A stretch of DNA of 64,000 nt from Candidatus Tumulicola sp. (GCA_035601835.1 DATNNM010000016.1:164805-228804); one strand, 5' to 3'. Shown: positions 36,178 through 45,060, numbered from the stretch's first letter. Notes: a model not told the origin generated them from the letters alone. Numbers and translations are program-made.

Positions 36178-37290
36178 TCACCTGGCCTGTTGCGAGACGC
36201 CCAGCTCGGCGGCGAGCTCACTGCGCTCCCACTCGAGATGCGGCGTCAACTGCGCGTACACCTGATCGAACACGGTCAGCGGTTCTGGCGGCGGGCTCTT
36301 CTCCGCTTCCTCGAGCGCGGCGGCAAGCTCGTCTTTCACCCGGGCTTGCAGTGCGATGTCTTTCTCGTCGTCCCACAGCTTGCGGAGCTGCAAGAAATTC
36401 CGAAAACGCGTGATCGGGTCGCGCTGCGAGCGCCACATCTCCAGTTCGCCTTTTGGACGGTAGCGGCTATCGTCATCGGCCGAAGAGTGGGGGCCATAGC
36501 GGTAGGTGTACGACTCGATCAGGCTCGGCCCGCGTCCCTCGCGCGCTTTGTCCGCGCAATGCTTGGTGACCGCATAAACGGCCAGCACGTCGTTGCCGTC
36601 CACGAAGTAACCCTCCATGCCGTACGCGTGCGCCTTCTCGGCGATCGTCTTGGTGTGCGTCTGCTCTTCCAGCCTGACCGAGATCGCGTATTGGTTGTTC
36701 TGGCAGAACAGGATGATCGGCGAATTATAGACCGCTGCGAAGTTCATGCCGACATGGAAGTCGCCTTCGCTCGTCGCGCCGTCGCCGAAATAGCAGATCG
36801 TGATCTCTTTCTTCTTCTTGATGTTTTGAGCCATCGCGGTGCCGACCGCTTCGGTGATCTGATTGCCGACGGTGGACGATCCGGGAACGATGTGCAGATC
36901 GGCGCGGCCGGAGCCGTGCGGCATCATGCGCCCTTTGGTCGGGTCGAGCGAGCGGCCCAACACGTGTGCGAACCACTCCGCGGCCCTAAGTCCCTTGACG
37001 AGCATGCTGCCCTGCGAGCGGTGATCGCCGAACAGCCAGTCGTCTTTTTGGAGCGGCAGCGCGCTGCCGATCTGCGACGCTTCTTGACCGGAGGTCTGCG
37101 CATAGAACCCGGCGCGGCCCTGGCGCACGAGGATGTAGCCGCGGTCGTCGACCGCGCGATTGTAGATGAGCCAGCGATACATGTCGACGAGCTGCTCGTT
37201 GGTGAGGCCGAGCGCGCTGACGTCGCCGGCCGGCCGGCCATCGTACTCCATGAACTTTATGGGCTTGTCCGTGAAGGGCTTGATCTCCAT
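36178..37290 (-). CDS. 2-oxoacid dehydrogenase E1 component, alpha subunit
   Basis: The 370-residue protein carries the thiamine diphosphate motif GDGATSEGDFH (169-179) ending at N183. It also has LFGDHRSQGSML, the substrate-loop region PHSSADDDSRYR with the regulatory Ser region, and NNQYAISV. The C terminus (about 335-370) is helical and charged. ATG 37290 has the ribosome-binding site GAAGAGG; a TTG at 37305 is less likely. It is the first gene of E1alpha-E1beta-E2-E3-lipB-lipA, divergent from an acyl-CoA synthetase gene. Confidence 0.95.
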   Translation of the reverse strand: MEIKPFTDKPIKFMEYDGRPAGDVSALGLTNEQLVDMYRWLIYNRAVDDRGYILVRQGRAGFYAQTSGQEASQIGSALPLQKDDWLFGDHRSQGSMLVKGLRAAEWFAHVLGRSLDPTKGRMMPHGSGRADLHIVPGSSTVGNQITEAVGTAMAQNIKKKKEITICYFGDGATSEGDFHVGMNFAAVYNSPIILFCQNNQYAISVRLEEQTHTKTIAEKAHAYGMEGYFVDGNDVLAVYAVTKHCADKAREGRGPSLIESYTYRYGPHSSADDDSRYRPKGELEMWRSQRDPITRFRNFLQLRKLWDDEKDIALQARVKDELAAALEEAEKSPPPEPLTVFDQVYAQLTPHLEWERSELAAELGVSQQAR

Positions 37291-37453
37291 GACGCCTCTT
37301 CTCAAAACCGCGAATGTGTCGTCTTGCCGCTTCTTGGGTTATCGGTCATTCCCTCCGCCCTGTGGAAGTTCGGACCCCAGAGGTCGGTGCCGACGCGAGA
37401 GCATATCCCTCTGTTGAATTTCTGTTTTCGCTGCGCGGAGGCTTTTGCGTCAT

Positions 37454-39088
37454 ATGGGTGTGCGCACGTCGAACATGACCGATTACGAGAGCGCATATCG
37501 TGATTTCCGGCTCGAGGTCCCCGAGCGCTTCAACTTCACGAGCGACGTGATCGACCGCTGGGCCGAAGACGAAGGCAAGCTCGCTTTGGCGTGGGCGGAT
37601 GACGACGAGACCCGAGAAGACTTCACGTTCGCGCACTTCCGCGACGCGTCCAAGCGCTGCGCCAACGCGCTCCGTTCGCTTGGTCTTGCGGCGGGCGACC
37701 GCGCCTTGATCGTCGCTCCGCGCATTCCTGAGTGGTGGGAAGCGATGCTCGGCTGCATCCGTGCCGGCATCGTGCCGATGCCCGGCACCGCGCTGCTCAC
37801 GCCCAAGGACATCGTCTATCGCGTGAACGCGGCGGGAGCAGCGGCTGCATTCGTCGATCCGGCGAACTTGGAAAAGGTGTGGAACATACGCGACCAGTGC
37901 CCGACGCTCAAGCACGTCATCGTGCTCGGAGAAAGTCGCAACGGCGCGTATTCGTTCGTCAGCCTGCTCGCATCGCAACCGAACGTGGATAACGCAGCCA
38001 AGACGAAGTCGTCCGATCCGTGCTTGCTGTATTTCACGTCCGGCACGACCGGCAATCAGAAGATGGTCCTGCACACCCACGCATCGTATCCGCTCGGCCA
38101 CACCGCGACCGGAAAATTCTGGCTCGATCTCACGCCCGGGGATCTGCATTGGAACCTCTCGGACAACGGCTGGGCGAAGGCGGCGTGGAGCAGCTTGTTC
38201 GGCCCATGGCTGTGCGGCGCCGCGATCTTCGTGCACAACGCGACCGGCAAATTCGATGCGGCGCAATGCCTGCGGATGTTGGCGCATTATCCCGTCACGA
38301 CGTTTTGCGCGCCGCCCACAGTCTACCGGCTGCTGGTGCTGGAGCCGCTGGACGCGTTCAAGCCCAAGGCGCTGCGGCACTGCGTCGCCGCGGGCGAACC
38401 GCTCAACCCGGAAGTGATCGAGACTTGGAAGCGCCACACCGGCTTGACCATCCGCGACGGCTACGGTCAAACAGAGACGACGCTGCTGTGCGCGAACTTT
38501 CCGCCTATGGACGTGCGGCCGGGTTCGATGGGCAGGCCGACGCCCGGTTTCGACGTGCAGGTCATCGATGATGGCGGCGCCGTGCTGCCGCCCGGCAAGG
38601 AGGGCGACATCGCCGTGCGCGTCAAGCCGCAGCGGCCGGTCGGGCTCTTCCAAGAGTACTGGAAGAATCCGGACGAGATGAAAAAATCGTTCGTCGGCGA
38701 TTGGTACATCACGGGCGACCGCGCCCTGCGCGACCAGGATGGCTACCTGTGGTTCGTCGGACGCGCGGACGACGTCATCAACTCGGCCTCCTACCGCATT
38801 GGACCGTTCGAGGTCGAGAGCGCGTTGCTCGAGCATGCGGCGGTCGCCGAATCAGCGGTGGTGGGGGCGCCGGATCCGCTGCGCGGCGAGATCGTCAAGG
38901 CCTTCGTCATTCTGGCGCCTGGGCACACCCCAAGCGACGAGCTCGTGGCGGAACTGCAGGAGCATTGCAAGAAGTTGACCGCGCCGTACAAATATCCGCG
39001 CGAGATCGAGTTCGTCAGCGAACTGCCGAAGACGATCTCCGGCAAGATCCGCCGCGTGGACCTCCGCAAACGAGCGCGCCAGACTTAG
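37454..39088 (+). CDS. Acyl-CoA synthetase (AMP-forming, medium-chain type)
   Basis: The protein of about 544 residues is in the ANL superfamily. Motifs are YFTSGTTGNQKMV (ATP loop), DGYGQTETTLL, the hinge region TGDRALRDQDGYLWFVGRADD and the C-terminal catalytic Lys in KTISGKIRRVDL. The N-terminal half (EWWEAMLGCIRAGIVPMPGT) fits medium-chain/ACSM-like enzymes that make acyl-CoA from short or medium fatty acids. Starts at TTG 37445 or ATG 37475 are also possible. The next gene begins 11 nt after its stop with a ribosome-binding site overlapping that stop. Confidence 0.93.
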   Translation: MGVRTSNMTDYESAYRDFRLEVPERFNFTSDVIDRWAEDEGKLALAWADDDETREDFTFAHFRDASKRCANALRSLGLAAGDRALIVAPRIPEWWEAMLGCIRAGIVPMPGTALLTPKDIVYRVNAAGAAAAFVDPANLEKVWNIRDQCPTLKHVIVLGESRNGAYSFVSLLASQPNVDNAAKTKSSDPCLLYFTSGTTGNQKMVLHTHASYPLGHTATGKFWLDLTPGDLHWNLSDNGWAKAAWSSLFGPWLCGAAIFVHNATGKFDAAQCLRMLAHYPVTTFCAPPTVYRLLVLEPLDAFKPKALRHCVAAGEPLNPEVIETWKRHTGLTIRDGYGQTETTLLCANFPPMDVRPGSMGRPTPGFDVQVIDDGGAVLPPGKEGDIAVRVKPQRPVGLFQEYWKNPDEMKKSFVGDWYITGDRALRDQDGYLWFVGRADDVINSASYRIGPFEVESALLEHAAVAESAVVGAPDPLRGEIVKAFVILAPGHTPSDELVAELQEHCKKLTAPYKYPREIEFVSELPKTISGKIRRVDLRKRARQT

Positions 39089-39099
39089 GAGAACTCACC

Positions 39100-39762
39100 A
39101 TAAAACTCGGACCATTCACGTTCACGAAGATCGCCGTCGGGCTGTATCGCAATACGATGAGCGCGCCGCTGCCGGCGTCCGTGCAAGGCGACCTGCTGCG
39201 TGAGTTGTCGCGCGACTATCCGTCGCTCACGCAGATCCCCAACGGGGTGCTGTTCGCCGATGCCACGAAAGGCCGCGCCCTGATCATCGACCAGACGCGC
39301 ATCGAGGTCTCCGAAAACGGCGCTCACGTGTCGACCAACGCGCTCGAGCAGATGCAAGCGGACCTGCACAAGACGGTCCCCCTCATCGACATCGCGCCGC
39401 CCTATCGCGTGCGGATCGAGGGCACGGGCACCATACAGGCTCTGGAGGGACTCGATCCGGCTGCGGTGCTGCGCAACTACGCGCCGCCCAATCCGGCCTG
39501 GGACATCGTCGGGGGCCATTGCACCCACTCGTGCGTGCGCTTCCTGTTCACGGGCGATGACGGCACGCAGCGCGACGTGCACGTCGAGCCGCTGTTCGCA
39601 CAGCCCGACAAGTTCTACGTCATGGCCGTTTCCATGAACGCGCCGACCGGCGTGCCGTCGCTCGATCGTGCGATGCGCGTCGCGCACGACGAGGTCGGTC
39701 TCATCGAGCGCTTGAGCGACCGGATCGTCTCCGACATCGCCGAGCCGACGCGCACGACCTAA
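39100..39762 (+). CDS. Uncharacterised protein, apparent ATA start codon
   Basis: The protein has 220 residues if translation starts at ATA 39100, which sits 8 nt after a clean AGGAG ribosome-binding site (39087-39091). The first in-frame ATG is 57 nt further, at 39157, with no ribosome-binding site, and it would drop the sequence KLGPFTFTKIAVGLYRN. The product is soluble, alpha/beta, with HCTHSCVRFLF (two Cys, two His, about residues 143-153) and a helical C terminus. I recognise no family. It is probably in one operon with the acyl-CoA synthetase. Confidence 0.6.
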   Translation: MKLGPFTFTKIAVGLYRNTMSAPLPASVQGDLLRELSRDYPSLTQIPNGVLFADATKGRALIIDQTRIEVSENGAHVSTNALEQMQADLHKTVPLIDIAPPYRVRIEGTGTIQALEGLDPAAVLRNYAPPNPAWDIVGGHCTHSCVRFLFTGDDGTQRDVHVEPLFAQPDKFYVMAVSMNAPTGVPSLDRAMRVAHDEVGLIERLSDRIVSDIAEPTRTT

Positions 39763-39773
39763 GCGAAATCGTT

Positions 39774-40676
39774 TTATCTCGTTCCCGTAGGTCTTGGCGG
39801 CACCGAGCGCACGTACATCACCAGCGCCTTCATCTCCTGATCGGTCATCTTCGCGGTGGCCGCCCACGGCATGAACGGATTGATCGTGGTGCCATTCGGG
39901 CGCTTGCCAGTCCGCAGCGCGAGTGTGAGATCGGCGGCGCTCCAGCCGCCGATGCCCGTCGGCGTGATGTTCGTGGCTTTCGGCGCGCTGGGCGGCAGGC
40001 CCGGAATCGGCCCGCCTGATAGGCCCGCTCCATGACAACCCGTGCAACCGTTTGTCATCGCGAGATAGCGTCCGTACTCGACGCTCGCCGCCGGCTTCAT
40101 GACCGCGACCCAAGGCCCGTCGTGATTGATGACGGTCGCAGGTGGCGGCGGCAACATCCCCGCGCCCATCAAAATGCGGCCGAGCGGTTTCACGGTCGTA
40201 TCCGGCAACTCGCGGTTCACGGGCGGAACGCTCTTCACGTACGCGATGATGTCGGCCAGATCTTGGTCAGATAACGACGTGTATTGGTCGGATGGCATGA
40301 TGATGAGGGCGTGGCCGCTCTCGTCGAGGCCGTGCCGGATCGCGCGCACGTAGTCGGTATTGGTGAACGTCGCGCCGATGCCGCCTTGACCGCGCGTGAG
40401 GTTGGGGGCGACCCCGTGGAACGGCGGCACGTCGAGGTTCATCCCGCCGCCGCCGAGATCGGCGGCGTGGCAGTCGGCGCATTTCGCCAGGGAGGTCGCC
40501 CAGTGTTTGCCGCGCGCGATGCTGGCCTTATCGCTTGGAATCGTCAGGTCGAGCGCCGATGGCGCGATCGCGTAGGTCTTGTCCAGCGCTGCGCTGCCGA
40601 TCGCGTAGAGGGCCACGATCGCGATGACGGCAAGGCCGACGATACCGAGAACGATGAGGAACAGCCGACGGAGCAT
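39774..40676 (-). CDS. Membrane-anchored diheme cytochrome c
   Basis: The 300-residue protein has an N-terminal membrane anchor (MLRRLFLIVLGIVGLAVIAI, uncleaved or signal). Two cytochrome c domains follow, with heme motifs CADCH (66-70) and CTGCH (about 211-215). Candidate axial Met ligands lie in ALIIMPSDQY and INPFMPW. It transfers electrons on the outer face of the inner membrane; partners are unknown. It resembles alcohol or aldehyde dehydrogenase-associated cytochromes, and an aldehyde dehydrogenase gene lies nearby. Heme attachment needs reduced Cys, so CcdA and the nearby TlpA-like protein are relevant. The MauE-like gene ends 10 nt upstream. Confidence 0.9.
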   Translation of the reverse strand: MLRRLFLIVLGIVGLAVIAIVALYAIGSAALDKTYAIAPSALDLTIPSDKASIARGKHWATSLAKCADCHAADLGGGGMNLDVPPFHGVAPNLTRGQGGIGATFTNTDYVRAIRHGLDESGHALIIMPSDQYTSLSDQDLADIIAYVKSVPPVNRELPDTTVKPLGRILMGAGMLPPPPATVINHDGPWVAVMKPAASVEYGRYLAMTNGCTGCHGAGLSGGPIPGLPPSAPKATNITPTGIGGWSAADLTLALRTGKRPNGTTINPFMPWAATAKMTDQEMKALVMYVRSVPPRPTGTR

Positions 40677-40686
40677 GAGGCTGACG

Positions 40687-41136
40687 CTACGCCCCGTCGT
40701 CCTTGGAAATCCTGCTCCACCAGACCAGGTACAGCGCCGGGATGATGAAGGACCCATCGCGGAGCACCGTCAGCCACGTGGTCGGTTCCGCACCCACGCC
40801 GAAGCAGCCGCAGTTGGCATGGATCCCTCGCAGCAACATCGAGCTGAGCGCGAGGATGAATGCGCCAAGGAGGGCGCCCGCGACTACGGAGCTCCACGCG
40901 AGGAGCCAGCCGCCGATCAGATATACGCCGAGCAGCATCTCGAATGGAGGCAGGGCAACGGCGATGAATGCGACCAGTTGGCCCGGAAGTCCCAATTTCA
41001 TCGCCGTGATCGTGGCGGCCAGATCAGACGGGTGCGCAATTTTCAGTGCGCCGGCGGCGAAGAACACTCCACCGAGCAGCAGCCTGGCAAGAAGGGGTAC
41101 GAGATGAGCACGCGCGCCGAACGCCGCCGACAGCAA
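40687..41136 (-). CDS. MauE/DoxX-family redox-associated membrane protein
   Basis: The protein of about 149 residues has four membrane segments beginning LLARLLLGGVFFAAGALKI and the family motif NCGCFG (ANCGCFGVG). MauE-like proteins work with thioredoxin-like proteins in disulfide formation or reduction outside the membrane. No ATG or GTG fits; TTG 41136, with AAGGA upstream, is the best start. It lies inside the first codons of the divergent TlpA-like gene (33-nt overlap of the two 5' ends). Diheme cytochrome c follows after 10 nt. Confidence 0.8.
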   Translation of the reverse strand: MLSAAFGARAHLVPLLARLLLGGVFFAAGALKIAHPSDLAATITAMKLGLPGQLVAFIAVALPPFEMLLGVYLIGGWLLAWSSVVAGALLGAFILALSSMLLRGIHANCGCFGVGAEPTTWLTVLRDGSFIIPALYLVWWSRISKDDGA

Positions 41137-41757
41137 CGAGATCCTTCCTCTGGGCCGCGACGCACCGGCAAGATCGTCGCCGTGGTCATCGCGCTCGTGG
41201 CGATCGCTGCGATCGCCGCCTACGCGATCATTCAACACAACCAAGTCGTCTCCGGGGCCGCCGTTTCCCTCGACGCATTCCCGCCTGCGGCTCCGTCGCC
41301 TGCGCCCGCCGGCGTCAAGGCGCCGGCGTTCTCGGTCAGCGGGCCGTTAGGCAGCATCACCAACGCGTCGCTGGCCGGCAAGCCGTATCTGCTCGAGCTG
41401 TTCGCCACGTGGTGTCCGCATTGCCAGCGCATGACCAAAGTGCTCAAATCCATCCGCTCCAAGATCCAGGAATCCAAACTGGCGATCATCTCGGTGACCG
41501 CATCGGGGCTCGCATCGGACGCGACGCCCAACAACCCGGTCCCCGAAAGTCAAGCCGACGTCGAAGCGTTCGATAAGAAGTTCGGCGTCAGTTGGCCGAC
41601 GTTCTTCGATCCGAAGTTCACGGTTGCGAACGCTTTTGGAATCGCGGGTTTTCCGCAGTTCTACGTCGTGGACGCGAACGGTAAAATCGTGTGGTCGCAA
41701 GGTGGTGAGATGAAAGAATCACGCCTGCTCGCAGGCCTTCACAAGGCTGGCCTCTAG
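41104..41757 (+). CDS. Membrane-anchored TlpA-like thioredoxin-fold protein
   Basis: The 217-residue protein has a basic N terminus, one membrane anchor (about 23-43), a Pro/Ala linker and a thioredoxin fold with active site TWCPHCQRM (Cys104/Cys107), then GIAGFPQFYVVDANGKIV with the cis-Pro. The CPHC active site is shared with DsbA and some TlpA/ResA-like proteins, so it could either oxidise or reduce. It could receive electrons from CcdA or pass them to MauE. ATG 41104 has AAGGGG upstream. It is divergent from, and overlapping, the MauE gene. Confidence 0.9.
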   Translation: MSTRAERRRQQRDPSSGPRRTGKIVAVVIALVAIAAIAAYAIIQHNQVVSGAAVSLDAFPPAAPSPAPAGVKAPAFSVSGPLGSITNASLAGKPYLLELFATWCPHCQRMTKVLKSIRSKIQESKLAIISVTASGLASDATPNNPVPESQADVEAFDKKFGVSWPTFFDPKFTVANAFGIAGFPQFYVVDANGKIVWSQGGEMKESRLLAGLHKAGL

Positions 41758-41758
41758 C

Positions 41759-43243
41759 TTAAACCCCGAAAAGGTTGATCGGCTTGGCGCCCGTGTACAT
41801 CACGACGCCCTTCGTCTCGGTGTAGAGCTCGAGCGTCTGCAGCGACAACTCGCGGCCGAAGCCGGATTGCTTGTAACCGCCGAACGGCACGCCCGGGAAG
41901 ATCGAGATCGGGGTGTTGATGGCGACGCCGCCCGATTTGAGCGCAGCCGCGACGCGCTGCGCGCGCCCTGCGTTGTTCGTCCACACCGACGCGGCGAGAC
42001 CGTACGTCGAATCGTTGGCAAGCGCGATCGCCTCAGCCTCGTCCTTGAAGGTGGTCACGACCGCCACCGGTCCGAAGATCTCTTCTTGCGCCACGCGCAT
42101 GCTATTGCTCACCTTGTCGAGGACTGTAGGCAGGAGAAAGTTGCCCTTCGCAAGCGCGCCATCCGGACGACAGCCGCCGCAGGCAATCGTCGCGCCTTCT
42201 TGCTGACCGATGCCGACGTAGCCCTCGATCTTCTCGAGTTGCTTGCGCGAGATGATGGCTCCGACGTGGGTCTTCGGGTCCAGCGGATCGCCGACCACCA
42301 GCGCCTTGGCCTTCGCGACGAACTTCTGCAAGAAATCTTCGTACACGCGCTCGTGGAGCAGGATGCGCGACCGCGCGTCGCACGACTGCCCCGCGTTGTA
42401 GAAGATCGCGTGCAGCGCACCGGCGACGGCCGCGTCGACGTCCGCGTCTTCGAAGACGAGGTTGGGCGATTTGCCTCCGAGTTCGAGGGTCACACGCTTG
42501 ATCGTTGCGGCCGCGAGCTGCATGATGGTCGCGCCGGTGGTCGTCTCTCCGGTGAACGCGATCTTGTCGACTCCAGGATGGCTCGCCAAGTGGGCTCCGA
42601 TGATGGCGCCCGGGCCGGGAAGCACGTTGACGACGCCCGGCGGACACCCCGCTTCTGTGCAGATCTGGCCGAGCAGCAGGGCGGTGATCGGCGTCGGGCT
42701 CGCCGGCTTGAGGATGACGGTGCAGCCGGCGGCGAGCGCGGGCGCCACTTTCCACGCTGCCATCAGCAGCGGATAGTTCCACGGCACGATCTGCGCGCAC
42801 ACGCCGACCGGCTCTTTGAGCGTGTAATTGAAGAAGTTGGGCGGGGCTGGGATGGTGTTGCCCATCAGCTTGGTGACGGCGCCGCCGTAGAACTCGAAAT
42901 CTTCGATGACCTGCCCGATCTCGGCCTTGGCGCCGGAGATCGTCTTGCCGCTGTTGAGGGATTCGATGCGCGCTAGATCCTCGATGCGCTCGCCGATGAT
43001 GCCGGCGATTTTGAACAGCACCCGAGCTCGGCGCGCCGGGGGCGTGGTCGCCCATTTCCCTTCCAGCGCTTTGCGCGCGGCGACCACAGCTAGGTCTGCG
43101 TCGCGGATGCTCGCGGCAGCGACCGATGCGATGGCCTCGTTCGTCGCCGGATTGATGACGTCGAAATACTCGCCGGATTGCGGCTTGACGAACTCGCCGT
43201 TGATGAAAAGATCGTAGGTCTTCTTGTCGAGCGCGATTGCCAT
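41759..43243 (-). CDS. NAD(P)-dependent aldehyde dehydrogenase
   Basis: The 494-residue protein is of the betaine/gamma-aminobutyraldehyde aldehyde dehydrogenase type. It has VPWNYPLLMAAWKVAPALAA, PGPGAIIGAHLASHPGVDKI, FTGETTTG, the general base Glu in LELGGKSPN, the catalytic Cys in NAGQSCDARSR and the terminal FGGYKQSGFGRE. It oxidises an aldehyde to an acid; the substrate is uncertain. An upstream extension to 43465 overlaps the thiolase gene and is not used. The thiolase stop is 17 nt upstream, so the two genes are probably co-transcribed. Confidence 0.95.
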   Translation of the reverse strand: MAIALDKKTYDLFINGEFVKPQSGEYFDVINPATNEAIASVAAASIRDADLAVVAARKALEGKWATTPPARRARVLFKIAGIIGERIEDLARIESLNSGKTISGAKAEIGQVIEDFEFYGGAVTKLMGNTIPAPPNFFNYTLKEPVGVCAQIVPWNYPLLMAAWKVAPALAAGCTVILKPASPTPITALLLGQICTEAGCPPGVVNVLPGPGAIIGAHLASHPGVDKIAFTGETTTGATIMQLAAATIKRVTLELGGKSPNLVFEDADVDAAVAGALHAIFYNAGQSCDARSRILLHERVYEDFLQKFVAKAKALVVGDPLDPKTHVGAIISRKQLEKIEGYVGIGQQEGATIACGGCRPDGALAKGNFLLPTVLDKVSNSMRVAQEEIFGPVAVVTTFKDEAEAIALANDSTYGLAASVWTNNAGRAQRVAAALKSGGVAINTPISIFPGVPFGGYKQSGFGRELSLQTLELYTETKGVVMYTGAKPINLFGV

Positions 43244-43260
43244 TCGATGTCTCCGGTTAC

Positions 43261-44469
43261 TTAAGTGCGTTCCACGATGGTGGAGATGCCCTGGCCGACG
43301 CCTATGCACATCGTCGCGAGGCCGCGTTTCGCCCCGCGCGCTTGCATGGCGTACAGCAAGGTCACTAGGATGCGCGCGCCGCTGCAGCCCAGCGGGTGAC
43401 CGAGCGCGATCGCACCGCCGTTGACGTTGACCCGCTCCATCGGCAGCTCGAGCTCGCGCACGCACGCAAGCGATTGCGCGGCAAAGGCTTCATTGAGCTC
43501 GATGAGGTCAAGGTCGTCGACGCGGAGCCGGGCGCGATCGAGCGCTTTCTGCGTCGCCGGAATCGGGCCGAGGCCCATGCAATTGGGATTCACGCCGGCC
43601 ACCGCCGTTGTGAGAATACTCGCGAGCGGTTTCAGTCCGCGGCGCTTGGCTTCTTCCCGCGACATCAGCACCACGCCGGCGGAGCCGTCGTTGATGCCGC
43701 TAGAGTTGCCGGCCGTGACCGAGCCGCCTTCGCGAAACGCCGGCTTGAGCTTCGCGAGTTGTTCCATGGTGACGTCGGGACGGGGAGGCTCATCAACTGC
43801 GAATATCTCCGACTCAGCCTTGAGCCTTCCATTGGACGGCAGCGGCACAGGGATCAGTTCCGCCGCAAATGCACCCGCCTTCTGCGCCGCGCCGGTCTTG
43901 TGCTGACTGTGAAAGGCGAACTCGTCCTGCTCCACCCGGCTGATGTGATACTGTTCCGCAACGTTCTCGGCCGTTTCTCCCATGGCGATGGGCGGGTAGC
44001 CGCGCTGCGTCAGTTTGGGATTGTACATGCGCGCCCCGAGCGTGGTGTCGTACAACTGAGGGGCGCGCGCGAATTCCGCCTCCGGTTTGGGCATGACGTA
44101 CGGAGCGCGCGTCATGCTCTCCACCCCGCCGGCCAAGAATACGTCACCGGCGTCGCAGGCGATCGCTTGCGCCGCGAAATTGACGGCTTGCAAGCCCGAA
44201 CCGCACAGCCGGTTCACGGTGGCGCCGGCGACGGATTCGGGAAAATCCGCGGCTAGGACGGCCATGCGCGCGACGTTGCGGTTGTCCTCGCCCGCCTGAT
44301 TGCTGCAACCCCACACCACGTCTTCGATGTCGCCCGGATCCAGACGCGTTTTGTCCGCCAGCGCGCGCAGCACGAGGGCGGACATGTCGTCCGGCCGGAC
44401 GAGACGGAGCGCACCGGCGTACTTGCCGATGGGGGTACGAGCGGCGGCCACGATGACGACTTCGCGCAT
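43261..44469 (-). CDS. Acetyl-CoA C-acyltransferase (thiolase)
   Basis: The 402-residue enzyme has the acylated Cys89 (NRLCGSGLQAVN), ESMTRAPYV, GNSSGINDGSAG, ELNEAFAAQSL, the His of GGAIALGHPLGCSGARI and the second Cys of MCIGVGQG. It belongs to the degradative FadA/PcaF class and cleaves 3-oxoacyl-CoA, or condenses acyl-CoA. With the nearby acyl-CoA synthetase and aldehyde dehydrogenase it suggests short-chain or aromatic acid catabolism, but no beta-oxidation partner is visible. ATG 44469 lies 33 nt from the divergent Nudix start. Confidence 0.95.
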   Translation of the reverse strand: MREVVIVAAARTPIGKYAGALRLVRPDDMSALVLRALADKTRLDPGDIEDVVWGCSNQAGEDNRNVARMAVLAADFPESVAGATVNRLCGSGLQAVNFAAQAIACDAGDVFLAGGVESMTRAPYVMPKPEAEFARAPQLYDTTLGARMYNPKLTQRGYPPIAMGETAENVAEQYHISRVEQDEFAFHSQHKTGAAQKAGAFAAELIPVPLPSNGRLKAESEIFAVDEPPRPDVTMEQLAKLKPAFREGGSVTAGNSSGINDGSAGVVLMSREEAKRRGLKPLASILTTAVAGVNPNCMGLGPIPATQKALDRARLRVDDLDLIELNEAFAAQSLACVRELELPMERVNVNGGAIALGHPLGCSGARILVTLLYAMQARGAKRGLATMCIGVGQGISTIVERT

Positions 44470-44502
44470 TGATCGCTTCTTTAGGATATTGGGTGATGAG
44501 GC

Positions 44503-45039
44503 TTGAAAGGGCCGTTCGTGACCAGCATACATGGGACCCGCCGCATCTTTGAGGGACGCGTGGTCAGCTTGCGCATCGACGACGTGGAACTCGACAACGG
44601 GCATCGCTCGTCGTTTGAGATCGTCGAGCATAACGGCGGGGTCGCGATCATCGCGCAGCCTCAGCCGAGTACGATCGTTCTGGTTCGTCAATACCGGCCG
44701 GCCGCCGGCCGCTTCCTGTTAGAAGTGCCCGCGGGGAAGCTCGAACGCGGCGAGGACCCGACGGCGTGCGCCACGCGAGAACTCATCGAAGAAACCGGTT
44801 ACCGCTGCGAGCGGATGCGCCGTTTGTGGTCGTTCTATAGCGCGCCCGGTTTTTGCAGCGAACTGCTCCACCTGTTCGTGGCCGAAGGCTTGACGGGCGG
44901 CGTCGCGCAGCCGGAGGACAATGAGCACATCGAGGTGCGCACGTACGACGTCGAGGAGGCGTGGGCGATGGTCACGCGCGACGAGATCCCGGACGCGAAG
45001 ACGCAGATCGCGCTGGCCTGGGCGCGCGGTCAGTTGTAG
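44503..45039 (+). CDS. ADP-ribose pyrophosphatase-like Nudix hydrolase
   Basis: The 178-residue protein has a Nudix box beginning at GKLERGEDPTACATRELIEE and continuing TGY (about residues 85-107). It also has VLVRQYRPAAGRFLLEVPAG, the usual ADP-ribose pyrophosphatase form. It hydrolyses ADP-ribose or related nucleotide sugars to AMP. The window also encodes a NAD-degrading RES toxin and the NAD(P)HX repair enzyme, so ADP-ribose turnover is a reasonable role, though inferred. Start TTG 44503 or GTG 44518. The TAG stop is part of a REP head. Confidence 0.9.
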   Translation: MKGPFVTSIHGTRRIFEGRVVSLRIDDVELDNGHRSSFEIVEHNGGVAIIAQPQPSTIVLVRQYRPAAGRFLLEVPAGKLERGEDPTACATRELIEETGYRCERMRRLWSFYSAPGFCSELLHLFVAEGLTGGVAQPEDNEHIEVRTYDVEEAWAMVTRDEIPDAKTQIALAWARGQL

Positions 45040-45060
45040 CGTTCCGAGCCAAGCTCGGAT
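45035..45060 (+). repeat. REP-like palindrome, family B
   Basis: A TGTAGCG head plus TTCCGAGCCAAGCTCGGA lies between convergent Nudix and archaemetzincin genes. The head supplies the Nudix TAG stop, and the element ends at the archaemetzincin stop codon. Confidence 0.82.

Noticed and set aside
37346..38836. 496-codon minus-strand frame antisense to the acyl-CoA synthetase
   Set aside because: Shadow frame; the plus strand has all ANL-superfamily motifs.
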